NCBI GenBank assembly: GCA_963803775.1
Contig: CAWDNS010000006.1
Location: forward strand, 310,001-374,000
Length of the DNA: 64,000 nt
Origin: JABCZH01 sp963803775
Lineage (GTDB): Bacteria > Acidobacteriota > Terriglobia > Terriglobales > Acidobacteriaceae
Reading direction: 5' to 3'
The notes under the pieces were generated by a model that ran no database searches, was not told the origin of the DNA, and saw nothing but the letters and a program-made list of their open reading frames with translations. Shown here one piece after another: positions 17,076 to 25,602 of the stretch. Made by a program: the position numbers and the translations under genes. The first letter of the stretch is position 1, and every line of letters starts with the position of its first letter.

Positions 17076-18180
17076 CATTCCTGACTCGCAGATTACAGCT
17101 TGGAGAGAAGCCGATGGCACCGTGGACCTGATGATTCCCCACAAAGAAAACTATCGTATGCGCGGACCTGATCTGGAACACCTGACCATCGACCCCAATG
17201 AGATTTACAGCAGCGCGCAGAGTGCGAGCCAGATTCCCGAGGATCTTTACAACTACAGTCATTGGTTAATGGGACCATACAGCCTGGATGGTCAACACTT
17301 CTATACGCTGGCACACAGCGAGTGGTATGGCTGCCTGTTGCACGACAATTGCGAGCTAATTGGCACGAATGGTATGGGAGTGACGTTTAACAGTTGGGTG
17401 AACACGGTAGATTCCCTGGTGTCTGCAGATGGCGGAGCCTCCTGGCAGCTCAACGTGGCCAGTGGCAACCATGTGGTGGCAAACCCCGGATATTACTGGA
17501 CAGGATCGGAGGCACTTTCGGACGAGATTTACTTGTATGCGCTAAATCACACCGGCATCTTTGGACCTACCAGGGTCATTAAGGAAGGGAACTACTACTA
17601 CGCCATCGCTTCTTACCTTCACCGCAACTTCACGCAGATCAACCCGGCGCAAGGCGTCTACATGGCGCCCGTCGACAAGACTGGTTACGTCCTGATTCGA
17701 ACCAATGACATTACGAATCCAAATGGTTGGCAAGCATGGATCAGCGGCAGTACCTACGGACCGGTCTCTCAGGAGAATTTCGGCGTGTTCCTGCCGCAAC
17801 GGGATGGTAAGTCCCTCAATGCCCCGTCGCCACAGATTATCTTTGACACCAACGCTCAGTGCTACATCTTAATCCACACCATTTTCGGCGGAAGTAACGC
17901 GGTGTACTACATGACAACCAAGAGCTTGGCGAATCCCTCCTGGAGCGAAAGCACGCCTATCCCCGGCACACTCCAATTGATCACCGACCCAGCCGGACCC
18001 GTGCAGGGGTTCAATGACGCCAACTATCCTTCGATTCTAGATTCCAGTTCCGGCGGATTCAATTTCGAATTTACCAGTGGCAGTCCGCTGCTTTTCTACA
18101 GCACGGCCCCCGCACAATACGGAGGCGATAACCTCGCCAGAGACGTTTATCGCGTGCAGTTGTCAGTTACATATCAATAG
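16981..18180 (+). CDS. Beta-rich exported protein, probable beta-propeller (N-terminus frameshifted)
   Basis: A 399-codon frame whose only start is a GTG without ribosome site, inside the coding sequence of the upstream lipoprotein signal. An in-frame TAG at 16924 prevents extension. The sequence has regularly spaced Trp/Tyr/Gly and Asp turns (SHWLMGPYSLDG, SADGGASWQLN, SPQIIFDTNAQCYILIH, YPSILDSSSGGFNFEF), typical of five-bladed propellers in sialidase-like or GH43-like folds. I cannot identify catalytic residues or the substrate. If the frameshift is real the protein would lack its export signal; if it is a sequencing error the product is a surface or periplasmic lipoprotein of about 440 residues. 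Confidence 0.65.
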   Translation: MLPRQKTIAQIQLAGQLVKVFDHTKDQQQPFNIPDSQITAWREADGTVDLMIPHKENYRMRGPDLEHLTIDPNEIYSSAQSASQIPEDLYNYSHWLMGPYSLDGQHFYTLAHSEWYGCLLHDNCELIGTNGMGVTFNSWVNTVDSLVSADGGASWQLNVASGNHVVANPGYYWTGSEALSDEIYLYALNHTGIFGPTRVIKEGNYYYAIASYLHRNFTQINPAQGVYMAPVDKTGYVLIRTNDITNPNGWQAWISGSTYGPVSQENFGVFLPQRDGKSLNAPSPQIIFDTNAQCYILIHTIFGGSNAVYYMTTKSLANPSWSESTPIPGTLQLITDPAGPVQGFNDANYPSILDSSSGGFNFEFTSGSPLLFYSTAPAQYGGDNLARDVYRVQLSVTYQ

Positions 18181-18190
18181 GGGAGAAAAT

Positions 18191-19522
18191 TCAGTCCTTG
18201 GCCTCGAATCGCAGGGTCACGTCTACCGTTTTGTCTTTGGGATTGACGGATTCATGAATGGTGATATTCCAATCGCGCAGTTGTTCGTCTGCCTGTGCGG
18301 CAAACTGCCGCGGATAATCCGAGTTGTAGGTGTCGCCGGAGCGCAGCGTCCAGAGAGTTTGCATTCGGGCGGTGGTCGGCGAATCGAGTCCGTGAATGTC
18401 CAACTCGCCCATGGTGTAGGCATCGCCCTCGCTGATGGCGATCCCGTATTTGGTGGTGAGTGCTTTGTCATCCACTTCGCGGCTGGTTTTGATCGTCGCC
18501 ACCATGTACCCTTTTGTTCCATAAAGGTGTTGCAACCCCGCGACGTCAGTTTCCAGTTCGACTACGTTGATCGGTTCGCCTACTTGCGCGTGAACCAGCT
18601 TCCGCAGTACGTCGCTGGGAATGACCTTGTTCCCGGAGATCGCAAGTTCGGCCAATTTGTACTGTGATCCGGGGCTGGGCCGGAAGATCACATCAACCGT
18701 CGTTTCTTCGGGATCGCTCTTCACCACGCTGGCTTCAGGGTCGCCGAGCATGGCCTTCAGATACCCTCTCTGTAGGTAGAACCGAAGGAAATTCTTTTCG
18801 GCTTCCGCGCGAATCGCGTTGCGCGAGTATTCTTTTCCGCCAAGCTTCTTAGCCGCAGCCTGGAGCATGGGGAGCAAGCTCGGATCAACCCCTTCGAACT
18901 TCACATCCCGAATGGTGATGGGCCGTCCAATCACGCTAAAGTCAAACGCTTCGGTTGGTCCGCCCTCGGCGCCGGCCCGCACGTAGTCGGCACTGCCTTC
19001 CACTTTTGCTTCAATCAGCATGGCTTGCAGGGCCAACGAGACCTGGTCGACGAGATCTCCTCGGATCGGCAGCTCGCCGTGGAAGAGCGGAACCCGCGCA
19101 TGCAACTCCTCCGCCAGCTTGCGATCGGAAAACCAGACCAGGTTTTCAAACCGTGCCGGCACGAAATCCGCCGAGTCTTTAACATGAAACTCCCCCTTGG
19201 TGCCTTTGGCGGAATAGTCGAAGCTGAAGCCAACGTCGCTAAAGGCTCCGCTGTCACCCAGGACCCGAACCCCGCCTCTGAAATCTTCTTCATGTACGGT
19301 CTCGCCGATCTTCAGGCCGGTGGCGGCGGCAATATCTTCTGGTTTGTAGCGTTGGCTGCCGGTGATTTTGAGGGCGACGAGCTGATATGCCGAGGCTGGG
19401 AGATCCTTGGGAGCCGGTTTGGAAGTTTGTGCGAAAGCGCTACCAGCGCAGAGCAGAACACAAACCCAGCGCAGGCAACCCCGAGGGCCGCGAAGGTTCG
19501 CGAGAGAAAGCATCGCGCTCAC
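18191..19522 (-). CDS. Secreted POTRA-repeat protein without beta-barrel
   Basis: A 443-residue exported protein with a signal peptide (VCVLLCAGSAFAQ). At least three POTRA-like modules follow: ALKITGSQRYKPEDIAAATGLKIGE, then AELAISGNKVIPSDVLRKLVHAQVGEPIN, and a final one with LDIHGLDSPTTARMQTLWTLRSGDTYN. POTRA domains normally precede a BamA/TamA barrel, but this protein ends after the last module with no barrel strands, so it is a periplasmic POTRA-only protein, possibly a chaperone-like partner of BamA or TamA. The GTG start at 19522 overlaps the LysR stop (GTGA), so translation is coupled to the regulator. An ATG at 19513 is an alternative start. Confidence 0.78.
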   Translation of the reverse strand: MSAMLSLANLRGPRGCLRWVCVLLCAGSAFAQTSKPAPKDLPASAYQLVALKITGSQRYKPEDIAAATGLKIGETVHEEDFRGGVRVLGDSGAFSDVGFSFDYSAKGTKGEFHVKDSADFVPARFENLVWFSDRKLAEELHARVPLFHGELPIRGDLVDQVSLALQAMLIEAKVEGSADYVRAGAEGGPTEAFDFSVIGRPITIRDVKFEGVDPSLLPMLQAAAKKLGGKEYSRNAIRAEAEKNFLRFYLQRGYLKAMLGDPEASVVKSDPEETTVDVIFRPSPGSQYKLAELAISGNKVIPSDVLRKLVHAQVGEPINVVELETDVAGLQHLYGTKGYMVATIKTSREVDDKALTTKYGIAISEGDAYTMGELDIHGLDSPTTARMQTLWTLRSGDTYNSDYPRQFAAQADEQLRDWNITIHESVNPKDKTVDVTLRFEAKD

Positions 19523-20424
19523 GATTTCCCCGCGACCGCATCCACGCCCTTAATTCTCACGGCAATATCAATGAACGCGCGGGCGGCGCGGCTGAGGGAT
19601 TTATCCTTGCGAAACACCAGCGCCAGATCACGGCGAATCGTGGCGTCGGAAATCGTAATGGTGGCCAGGGAATTGGCGCGTACATCCTCGATCACATTGG
19701 AGCGGGCAATGAAACCCACACCGGCATCGGCCGCCACAAAGCGTTTGAGCAATTCGCTGGAGTCCAGTTCCATAATGTATCTGGGTTTCAGTTTGCGTTC
19801 GTAGAACAAGTCTTCCAGGGCATCGCGAGTATGCCCGCCTTTAGGCACGACTAGAGCGAACTTCGCCGCTTCAGAAACCGTCGCAGACGGCTTCTTGGCA
19901 AGAGAGTGCTGCGGAGGCGCGATAATGACGAGTTCGTCACGATGGATCAGCACTACCTTCAGCCGGGTATCGTCCACCGGAAGCGACACTACGCCAAAGT
20001 CCACCGAGTTATCGATCACCGACTCCAGAATCTTGGCATAGTCGGAGCGGCGGATACTGATGTTCACGTCCGGATACTGCTTTTTGAACTCTGCAAACAC
20101 TTCCGGCAGAATGTGCAGGCAGGTTCCTTCATTAGCTCCGACGACAATCTCACCCCGCGGCACGCGCTCGGTTTCGGCAATGCCGGAGAGCATCGCCTTG
20201 CGCGACTCAAGTAATTCTTCGGAGAATTTCAGGAATAACTTGCCGGACGCAGTCAGCGAAACTTTGCCGCCGGAGCGGTCCAGCAACTTGGCGCCAACTT
20301 CTTCTTCCAGCAAACGAATCTGCGACGAGATGGCCGGCTGCGTGCGGAAGCGTTTGTCCGCCGCCCGCGAAAAGCTCAGCAGCCGCGCCACGGAAATGAA
20401 GGTTTCGAGTTGGTCAAAGTCCAT
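19519..20424 (-). CDS. LysR-family transcriptional regulator
   Basis: A 301-residue LysR regulator. The N-terminal winged helix-turn-helix (residues 1-60) reads LETFISVARLLSFSRAADKRFRTQPAISSQIRLLEEEVGAKLLDR. The periplasmic-binding-like effector domain follows from about 90 (GEIVVGANEGTCLHILPEVFAEF … VDFGVVSLPVD). The domain family includes CysB/CysL/CbbR-like regulators, but the effector cannot be read from sequence. It is translationally coupled to the POTRA-only protein downstream, an unusual partner for a LysR protein. Confidence 0.92.
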   Translation of the reverse strand: MDFDQLETFISVARLLSFSRAADKRFRTQPAISSQIRLLEEEVGAKLLDRSGGKVSLTASGKLFLKFSEELLESRKAMLSGIAETERVPRGEIVVGANEGTCLHILPEVFAEFKKQYPDVNISIRRSDYAKILESVIDNSVDFGVVSLPVDDTRLKVVLIHRDELVIIAPPQHSLAKKPSATVSEAAKFALVVPKGGHTRDALEDLFYERKLKPRYIMELDSSELLKRFVAADAGVGFIARSNVIEDVRANSLATITISDATIRRDLALVFRKDKSLSRAARAFIDIAVRIKGVDAVAGKS

Positions 20425-20525
20425 AGCCGCACACAGCCGTCGTCATTCAGCATACCGCGAGGAGAGTCCTCAGTGCTGAGAGCGGCCGAGCGCCGAGTCT
20501 AAAGCTGTGCTTGAGCGGCTGCAAA

Positions 20526-21134
20526 TCAAGCGGCCACGGCCCAGTTCCGTGTCGCCGTAGTCTTCGTCTTCAATATTGCTGCCACCACCAATCCTGCAAC
20601 CATGTAGCCGATGAACTGAATGCTCATGTATGCAGTCGTATAGCTGGTCGGAAACCCGTACCAGTTCCAGTAGGGAAGATTAGTTGTAATTGACGCCATG
20701 AGCGCGGCAATGGTCACGAATCCTATGCGAGACGCGAACGTCGCCAGGCTGGTTTGCGCCAGCAAAAGAGCCAGCAGCAGTGCCTCAGCCAGTTCCGTCA
20801 AGAACTCCGTCATCAGTTGGCCCGACGTCAGCGCCTTCGCTCCCGGCGGATGATAGATCAATATTCCAGACGGGTTCACCGCCAGCTTTTGCTCATATTG
20901 CTGCGTGGCATAGTTCTGCTCTTGCTGCGTGGGATTCGGTCCTAAACCCATTCCGGGGAACGCATACAAGCCGGAAGTTGTCCCCAACTGTGCTTGCATC
21001 CCGCTCAGCACCGCCTGCTCGTTGGGAATCTCTTTGATTCCCGTTCTTCCCAGCGGCAAAGCCACATGGGCAATCGACGACCACACAAACATCGCGATGC
21101 CACCCAAAATCCCTGCTAATAGAACGCGCTTCAT
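20526..21134 (-). CDS. Four-helix membrane protein of unknown function
   Basis: 202 residues with a hydrophobic N-terminal segment (VLLAGILGGIAMFVWSSIAHVAL), a hydrophilic periplasmic part of about 85 residues (PLGRTGIKEIPNEQ…HPPGAKALTSG) and three more helices in the C-terminal half. The layout is common in acidobacterial and bacteroidetal genomes without an assigned function. A GGAGG ribosome site sits about 10 bases before the ATG. It stands alone between LysR and the FG-GAP protein. Confidence 0.75.
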   Translation of the reverse strand: MKRVLLAGILGGIAMFVWSSIAHVALPLGRTGIKEIPNEQAVLSGMQAQLGTTSGLYAFPGMGLGPNPTQQEQNYATQQYEQKLAVNPSGILIYHPPGAKALTSGQLMTEFLTELAEALLLALLLAQTSLATFASRIGFVTIAALMASITTNLPYWNWYGFPTSYTTAYMSIQFIGYMVAGLVVAAILKTKTTATRNWAVAA

Positions 21135-21307
21135 AAGGAATCGCCTCCTGTCGGTTGGCTATTATGAGCCAGCAGAGGCCAATGTCAAACGGAAATATGA
21201 TGGATAAAACGGCTTGTTCCGGGAGCGCTGGCGTTGTAGCATGGCGTCTGCCTAATATGGCGCATTTCTCTCCCTGCGCCGCGTAATCCCTTGGTTCGGA
21301 GGTTCCA

Positions 21308-22639
21308 ATGTCCCAATCGCGTCTAGTCCGCTTCGGCAACGTTTTCGTCTGCGGCGTTTTTATGTGTGCGCTGGCATTGGCGGCGGATCAGAAGTCTCCA
21401 ACCAAACTATCCGATCTGCCTCCGGATGCACAGCAGGCTATATCCGCAGCGCTGGCGCGCGAGTTGCCCACAATCCAACACTCTACACTTACGGCTTCAG
21501 ATGGAACGAGCGGCAATGACCTCGGTTACTCGGTCGCGATCGACGGCAATACAGTGGTAGTGGGAGCGGCATTTACCTCTGGCGGTGGTGAGGCCTACGT
21601 GTTCGTCAAGCCGGGCGGAAGTTGGAAAAACATGACTCAAACCGCCGAGTTGACAGCATCAGACGAGGCACCTGGCATCGCATTCGGGACGGCGGTCGGG
21701 ATTAGCGGAAACACAGTGGTGGTTGGAGCAATTGGCGCCGTAGTCAACGGCAATCTAGCTCAGGGCGAAGCCTATGTATTCGTCAAACCGGCTAAGGGTT
21801 GGAAGAATATGACGGAGACCGCTAAATTGGCTGCGTCCGATGGTGAAATGGCTTTTAATTTTGGGACCGGTGTCGGCATAGATGGCACAACGGTTGTGGT
21901 GGGATCTCCTCGCGCATCGGCTCAAAATCCGGGTCCTGGAAGCACATATGTGTTTGTGCAACCTACAGGAGGCTGGGTCGATATGACCCAGACAGCAGAG
22001 TTGACGGCGTCTGACGGAATCGACTACGACGATTTCGGGCAGTCGGTCGCTATCAGCGGAGCTACCGTGATAGTCGGCGCTCCTGAATTGGAAAGCGCTT
22101 ACATTTTTGTCGAACCAGTAGGCGGCTGGGCAAATATGACGGAGACTGCCGAGCTGACGGCTTCTGATGGTCAGTCGGACGACGGTTTCGGCTGGTCGGT
22201 GTCTGTCAACGGCGATACGGCGGTTGCGGGGTCGCCGAACAACCAAGTGCACGGTGCGGTGTATGTGTTCGTGGAACCCGCGAACGGTTGGTCGAACATG
22301 ACTGAGACGGCAAAGCTTACGACACCAGGGGCAAACCAGTTCGGCTTTGCTGTGTCTATTATCGAGAGGGCGATTGTAGTCGGGGCACCGTTCAGCAATC
22401 CTGTGCATCAGGGAGCTGCTTATGTTTTCCTTAGGCCAAATGGAGGCTGGAAGACCATGTCTAAACCTAGTCTCGCACTCTCGATCCCGTTCACTGAGGG
22501 CTTCGATAATTTTGGTGCATCTGTTGCGGTTAGCGGTTCAACAGCCGTTTTGGGAGCATACACCGCCCCCACGTCACCACCGTGCAATCCCAGGTGCAAG
22601 GCTGGCCCCGGTGAAGCATTCATATTCACGGAACAGTAG
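21308..22639 (+). CDS. Secreted FG-GAP-like seven-repeat beta-propeller protein
   Basis: 443 residues with a signal peptide (VFVCGVFMCALALAAD) and seven tandem units of about 52-60 residues. Each has the order LTASDG…FG.SVAI.G.TVVVGAP…AYVFV.P.GGW..MT.TAE. These are FG-GAP/integrin-alpha-like blades, and seven blades make a complete propeller. The sixth and seventh units are degenerate. Such proteins are extracellular and may bind Ca2+ or partner proteins; the strict Ca2+ loop DxDxDG is not evident here, so metal binding is doubtful. No surface anchor follows the array. Confidence 0.85.
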   Translation: MSQSRLVRFGNVFVCGVFMCALALAADQKSPTKLSDLPPDAQQAISAALARELPTIQHSTLTASDGTSGNDLGYSVAIDGNTVVVGAAFTSGGGEAYVFVKPGGSWKNMTQTAELTASDEAPGIAFGTAVGISGNTVVVGAIGAVVNGNLAQGEAYVFVKPAKGWKNMTETAKLAASDGEMAFNFGTGVGIDGTTVVVGSPRASAQNPGPGSTYVFVQPTGGWVDMTQTAELTASDGIDYDDFGQSVAISGATVIVGAPELESAYIFVEPVGGWANMTETAELTASDGQSDDGFGWSVSVNGDTAVAGSPNNQVHGAVYVFVEPANGWSNMTETAKLTTPGANQFGFAVSIIERAIVVGAPFSNPVHQGAAYVFLRPNGGWKTMSKPSLALSIPFTEGFDNFGASVAVSGSTAVLGAYTAPTSPPCNPRCKAGPGEAFIFTEQ

Positions 22640-22644
22640 CGTAA

Positions 22645-23085
22645 CTAGATCGTCATCCCCAATTTCCGCTCCCGCACCTGCTGCCGTCGCCGTCTCCACT
22701 CCTCAGAAGAAAATATCTTAGGTCCAGCTTCAATCAAACGCGGCAGCATCTTGAACACCGACACCGGATTCCACTTCGATCCCTCTCGAGTGGCAAACCC
22801 CCGTCGGTTCAGTTCCTGGGCAATAGAAGAATAAGGTCCATCCTGAATCATCAACTCCATCATCGTCACCAGAACTCTGGATTCGTCGGGATCCTCTTCC
22901 AATCTCAAACAATCATCGCCAACCCGCAAACCATAAGGTGGCCCTTCGACTCCAGGCGCAGCCTCCCCCGGCACTTCGCGCTGCCACTCGATGGCCGTTG
23001 CCGTCCAACCTTGCTTCTGAAACTTCTCGATGTCTTCGAGACTAAGTGGACCGGAAACCGTTTGGCGGATGCGTTCAGTTTGCAT
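22645..23085 (-). CDS. Protein with recombinase-type helix-turn-helix, lacking a resolvase domain
   Basis: 146 residues. The C-terminal two thirds resemble the 'recombinase' DNA-binding domain of large serine recombinases: EDPDESRVLVTMMELMIQ…SSIAQELNRRGFATREGSKWNPVSVFKML. The N-terminal serine-resolvase catalytic domain is absent. The ATG at 23085 is chosen because AGGAGGG lies 10 bases upstream; the frame continues upstream into a repeat at 23275-23362, which is unlikely to be coding. It may be a stand-alone DNA-binding protein or a relic of an integrase gene. It ends 5 bases from the convergent FG-GAP gene. Confidence 0.6.
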   Translation of the reverse strand: MQTERIRQTVSGPLSLEDIEKFQKQGWTATAIEWQREVPGEAAPGVEGPPYGLRVGDDCLRLEEDPDESRVLVTMMELMIQDGPYSSIAQELNRRGFATREGSKWNPVSVFKMLPRLIEAGPKIFSSEEWRRRRQQVRERKLGMTI

Positions 23086-23274
23086 AGCAGCAAGCCCTCC
23101 TGCCGCCCGAAATGCACGGGCGATCAGATTCCCGGCTGCAAGAACCTTGCCAAGCCGCCCAGTAGCTAAAGCGTTTTCTTTCGATGACGAACGATCCGGC
23201 TGCCTCGACCTCCATGTTCGCTTGTGGGATTGAATGTCCAAAACCGGCGCGGAACTGGGCGCTTCCTGGCTAAT

Positions 23275-23362
23275 GCGTAAACCACAAAGGACACAAAGGT
23301 CCACAAAGCTTTTTGACTACGGGATTTCCTTTGTGAACCTTTGTGTCCTTTGTGGTTTACGC
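23275..23362. repeat. CTTTGTG-type palindromic repeat, full inverted pair (locus B)
   Basis: Two 34-base arms (23275-23308 and 23329-23362) are reverse complements with one mismatch, around a 20-base spacer. Each arm is built from three CTTTGTG units ending in GGTTTACGC. It lies between a minus-strand and a plus-strand gene and could act as a structured leader for either. Confidence 0.85.
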
Positions 23363-23421
23363 TTCCTCTGGCCCCACATTGACATTTCTCTGCACCAGTT
23401 CTATGTTGACCCACCGGACGC

Positions 23422-24507
23422 ATGAACATTGTCAAAGCAACCCGTCGCTACGAAACCTGGCTGGGCGAGCACACCACGCTGGTGAGACCTGATCTTCGCC
23501 TAAAACATCAGCGCATGGCGGAATCGGCTTTCCCTTTTTTCCGCGCCACTTTCTATCGCTGGATGCAGGTCTGGCCAGAAGTTTGTCCCGACCTGGCCAA
23601 AGCCCCGCGTGTGCTCGCAGTCGGCGATCTTCACGTGGAAAACTTCGGCACCTGGCGTGACATCGAGGGTCGCCTGGTTTGGGGCATCAACGATTTTGAT
23701 GAAGCTGGCACGCTGCCCTACACCATCGATCTGGTTCGGCTTGCCACAAGCGCGCTGCTAGCCTGCACCGAGGGTCATCTGCGCCTCGAAAGTAAGGACG
23801 CCTGCGCCGCTCTCCTGGATGGTTATCACCAATCTCTGGTGGAAAGTGGACGTCCCTTCGTCCTCGAAGAAGAACACAGATGGTTGCGCCAGATTGCTAC
23901 CAACGAACTGCGTGATCCCGTGCACTTCTGGGCGAAGATGGACGCGCTCCCGAAGATACCTGGAAAGCTTCCTCGCAAGCTACGCGCATCACTCGATCGC
24001 CTGATGCCCGAACCCGGCCTCGACTACCGCACCGTGCGTCGAGTCGCAGGGTTGGGCAGTCTGGGCCATGTTCGGGTAGTGGCTATCGCGCAATGCCGCG
24101 GCGCCAGAATCGCCCGCGAAGCCAAAGCTTTGACGCCATCCGCGATTCAGTGGGCCAGCGGGAAAAAAGGCCAGGAGAAGATCATGTATCAGACCATCAT
24201 CGACCGCGCCGTGCGCGACCCTGATCCCTTTGTGCGGCTTCACGGTTCCTGGGTGGTTCGCCGGCTTGCGCCCTTCTGCTCCCGCATAGAACTAGCGGTT
24301 TTGCCCAGTGACCGGGACGAGATTCGTCTGCTTTACTCCATGGGATGGGAAACCGCGAACGTTCACCTGGGCACCCGCGAAGCCCGCCGAGACATAAGCC
24401 GGCATCTGGATCGGCTGAAGCCGGTGCAGCTTTTGTCCGCGGCTAAAGATATGGCCAAGGCCGTGACCAAGGACTGGCGCGAGTGGAAGGAAGCCGCAGA
24501 AGTGTGA
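23422..24507 (+). CDS. DUF2252 family protein
   Basis: 361-residue cytoplasmic protein of the DUF2252 family, which has a kinase-like (aminoglycoside phosphotransferase-like) fold. Seen: VLAVGDLHVENFGTW with a GD.H.EN.G loop resembling a catalytic loop, then INDFDEAGTLPYTIDLVRLATS, resembling the DFD metal-binding motif, and the GWETANVHLG motif near the C-terminus. No substrate is known to me for this family. The ATG at 23422 follows an untranslated 60-base stretch after the palindromic repeat. Stand-alone gene. Confidence 0.85.
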   Translation: MNIVKATRRYETWLGEHTTLVRPDLRLKHQRMAESAFPFFRATFYRWMQVWPEVCPDLAKAPRVLAVGDLHVENFGTWRDIEGRLVWGINDFDEAGTLPYTIDLVRLATSALLACTEGHLRLESKDACAALLDGYHQSLVESGRPFVLEEEHRWLRQIATNELRDPVHFWAKMDALPKIPGKLPRKLRASLDRLMPEPGLDYRTVRRVAGLGSLGHVRVVAIAQCRGARIAREAKALTPSAIQWASGKKGQEKIMYQTIIDRAVRDPDPFVRLHGSWVVRRLAPFCSRIELAVLPSDRDEIRLLYSMGWETANVHLGTREARRDISRHLDRLKPVQLLSAAKDMAKAVTKDWREWKEAAEV

Positions 24508-24513
24508 GTAGAT

Positions 24514-25026
24514 CTACGCCGGCCGAAGCATCCCCGAGGCGGCGCAATCCGGCGATTCAAAGTTTGGGTTGCTGGCGCTTTCACGCATCAATGCCCGTGT
24601 CAGTTCGTCCAGGATGAGCTGGAGCGAATCCGGACTCTCATTGAGCAACCGGCCCATGCTCTCCCGATGAACTGCCAACTCGCCGATCTGGCGTGCGCCG
24701 CGAGTGTCCGGTTCAACCATCATAGGCAGAAAAGGATGTGGTAGGCGGCGTCCCAACCGTACCCGGCGGGTTGCCGTAGTTGCAAACGGGAAATCCAGGC
24801 TTCCTGTCGTCATCCAGTGGATGACCAGCTCTTCTACGTGAGCTGGGCAACAAGCGCCAAACATTCCTTGCCGTGCGGCAAGTTCTTCTTGCCATTGCAG
24901 AATCTTCAGCTTGTCTTCCCAATGGCTTTCCGTGAGTAAAAACCACACCTGAGCCTGAGACTTTTCTTCACCGCAAATGGTGCAAGCTTGAATTCGCGGT
25001 GCGTACCTGGGAGCGTCATGCCTCAT
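24514..25026 (-). CDS. Hypothetical protein with CxxC zinc-like motif
   Basis: About 170 residues from the ATG at 25026, chosen because GGGGGA lies 4 bases upstream; the frame opens further upstream. The N-terminus contains a probable zinc ribbon half: ACTICGEEK (CxxC) and later FGACCPAH, giving four cysteines and a His within 45 residues. The remainder is helical with no recognised motif. The 5' end overlaps the 3' end of the upstream Cys-containing gene by 11 bases, so the two are probably co-translated. Confidence 0.55.
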   Translation of the reverse strand: MRHDAPRYAPRIQACTICGEEKSQAQVWFLLTESHWEDKLKILQWQEELAARQGMFGACCPAHVEELVIHWMTTGSLDFPFATTATRRVRLGRRLPHPFLPMMVEPDTRGARQIGELAVHRESMGRLLNESPDSLQLILDELTRALMRESASNPNFESPDCAASGMLRPA

Positions 25027-25363
25027 TCGATCCCCCGATCGCGTGCTGAGTCCGGTCGTAGTTTCCGATCGAGGTAGTGCCAACGGCTTCGTCCAGGCGC
25101 ACTGAAGCTGCTGGCTTCTTTCTCATGGGATGCGCCATCGGCACCGCCACCACCCCTCGCTCCTGTTCAAACGATAAGGTCAAAACGGATGCGCAGGGAC
25201 CGCACAGCCAGTAGTGTTCAAGATGACGAAAGAGCCTGCCGGTTCCGGCCCCGTGAGTGGAAGGCGCCGCTTCGGCAACATCCACTTCCACCAGAAACAA
25301 CTTCCCGTCCTCCATCTTGCGGAAGCGCCTCAGACATCCCGGGTTAGCGCATCGGTTCAACAT
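25016..25363 (-). CDS. Hypothetical small protein with zinc-ribbon cysteines
   Basis: 115 residues. Cys5 and Cys10 in NRCANPGCLRRF and Cys54 and Cys57 in YWLCGPCASVL form two pairs fitting one treble-clef or zinc-ribbon site. The first pair resembles the CxNPxC motif of small acidobacterial proteins. The C-terminal half is unstructured-looking and includes a conserved-like basic patch (MRKKPAASVRLDEA). It overlaps the next gene by 11 bases. The function is unknown; a DNA- or RNA-binding role is only a guess. Confidence 0.55.
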   Translation of the reverse strand: MLNRCANPGCLRRFRKMEDGKLFLVEVDVAEAAPSTHGAGTGRLFRHLEHYWLCGPCASVLTLSFEQERGVVAVPMAHPMRKKPAASVRLDEAVGTTSIGNYDRTQHAIGGSNEA

Positions 25364-25602
25364 GGCTGACCATTCCCGTATGTACGCTGCAATGCATGTT
25401 CAGTGCCATAAAGCCGGGAGCGAACGAAGCGGCGCAAGTTGTTGAGAGTCTTCGGGTTGCTTGTCCACTCGAAGCTGGGCTGTCCGTACACAGTGACGAA
25501 ATCATCATGGATTGCCGAAAGTTCGGCAGCTTTACCGCATCTTGAAAATAGAAGTTTCAGGCCGCTACCCGCTATGATCGTCTTCTGTTAGCTGAGCCTC
25601 CT

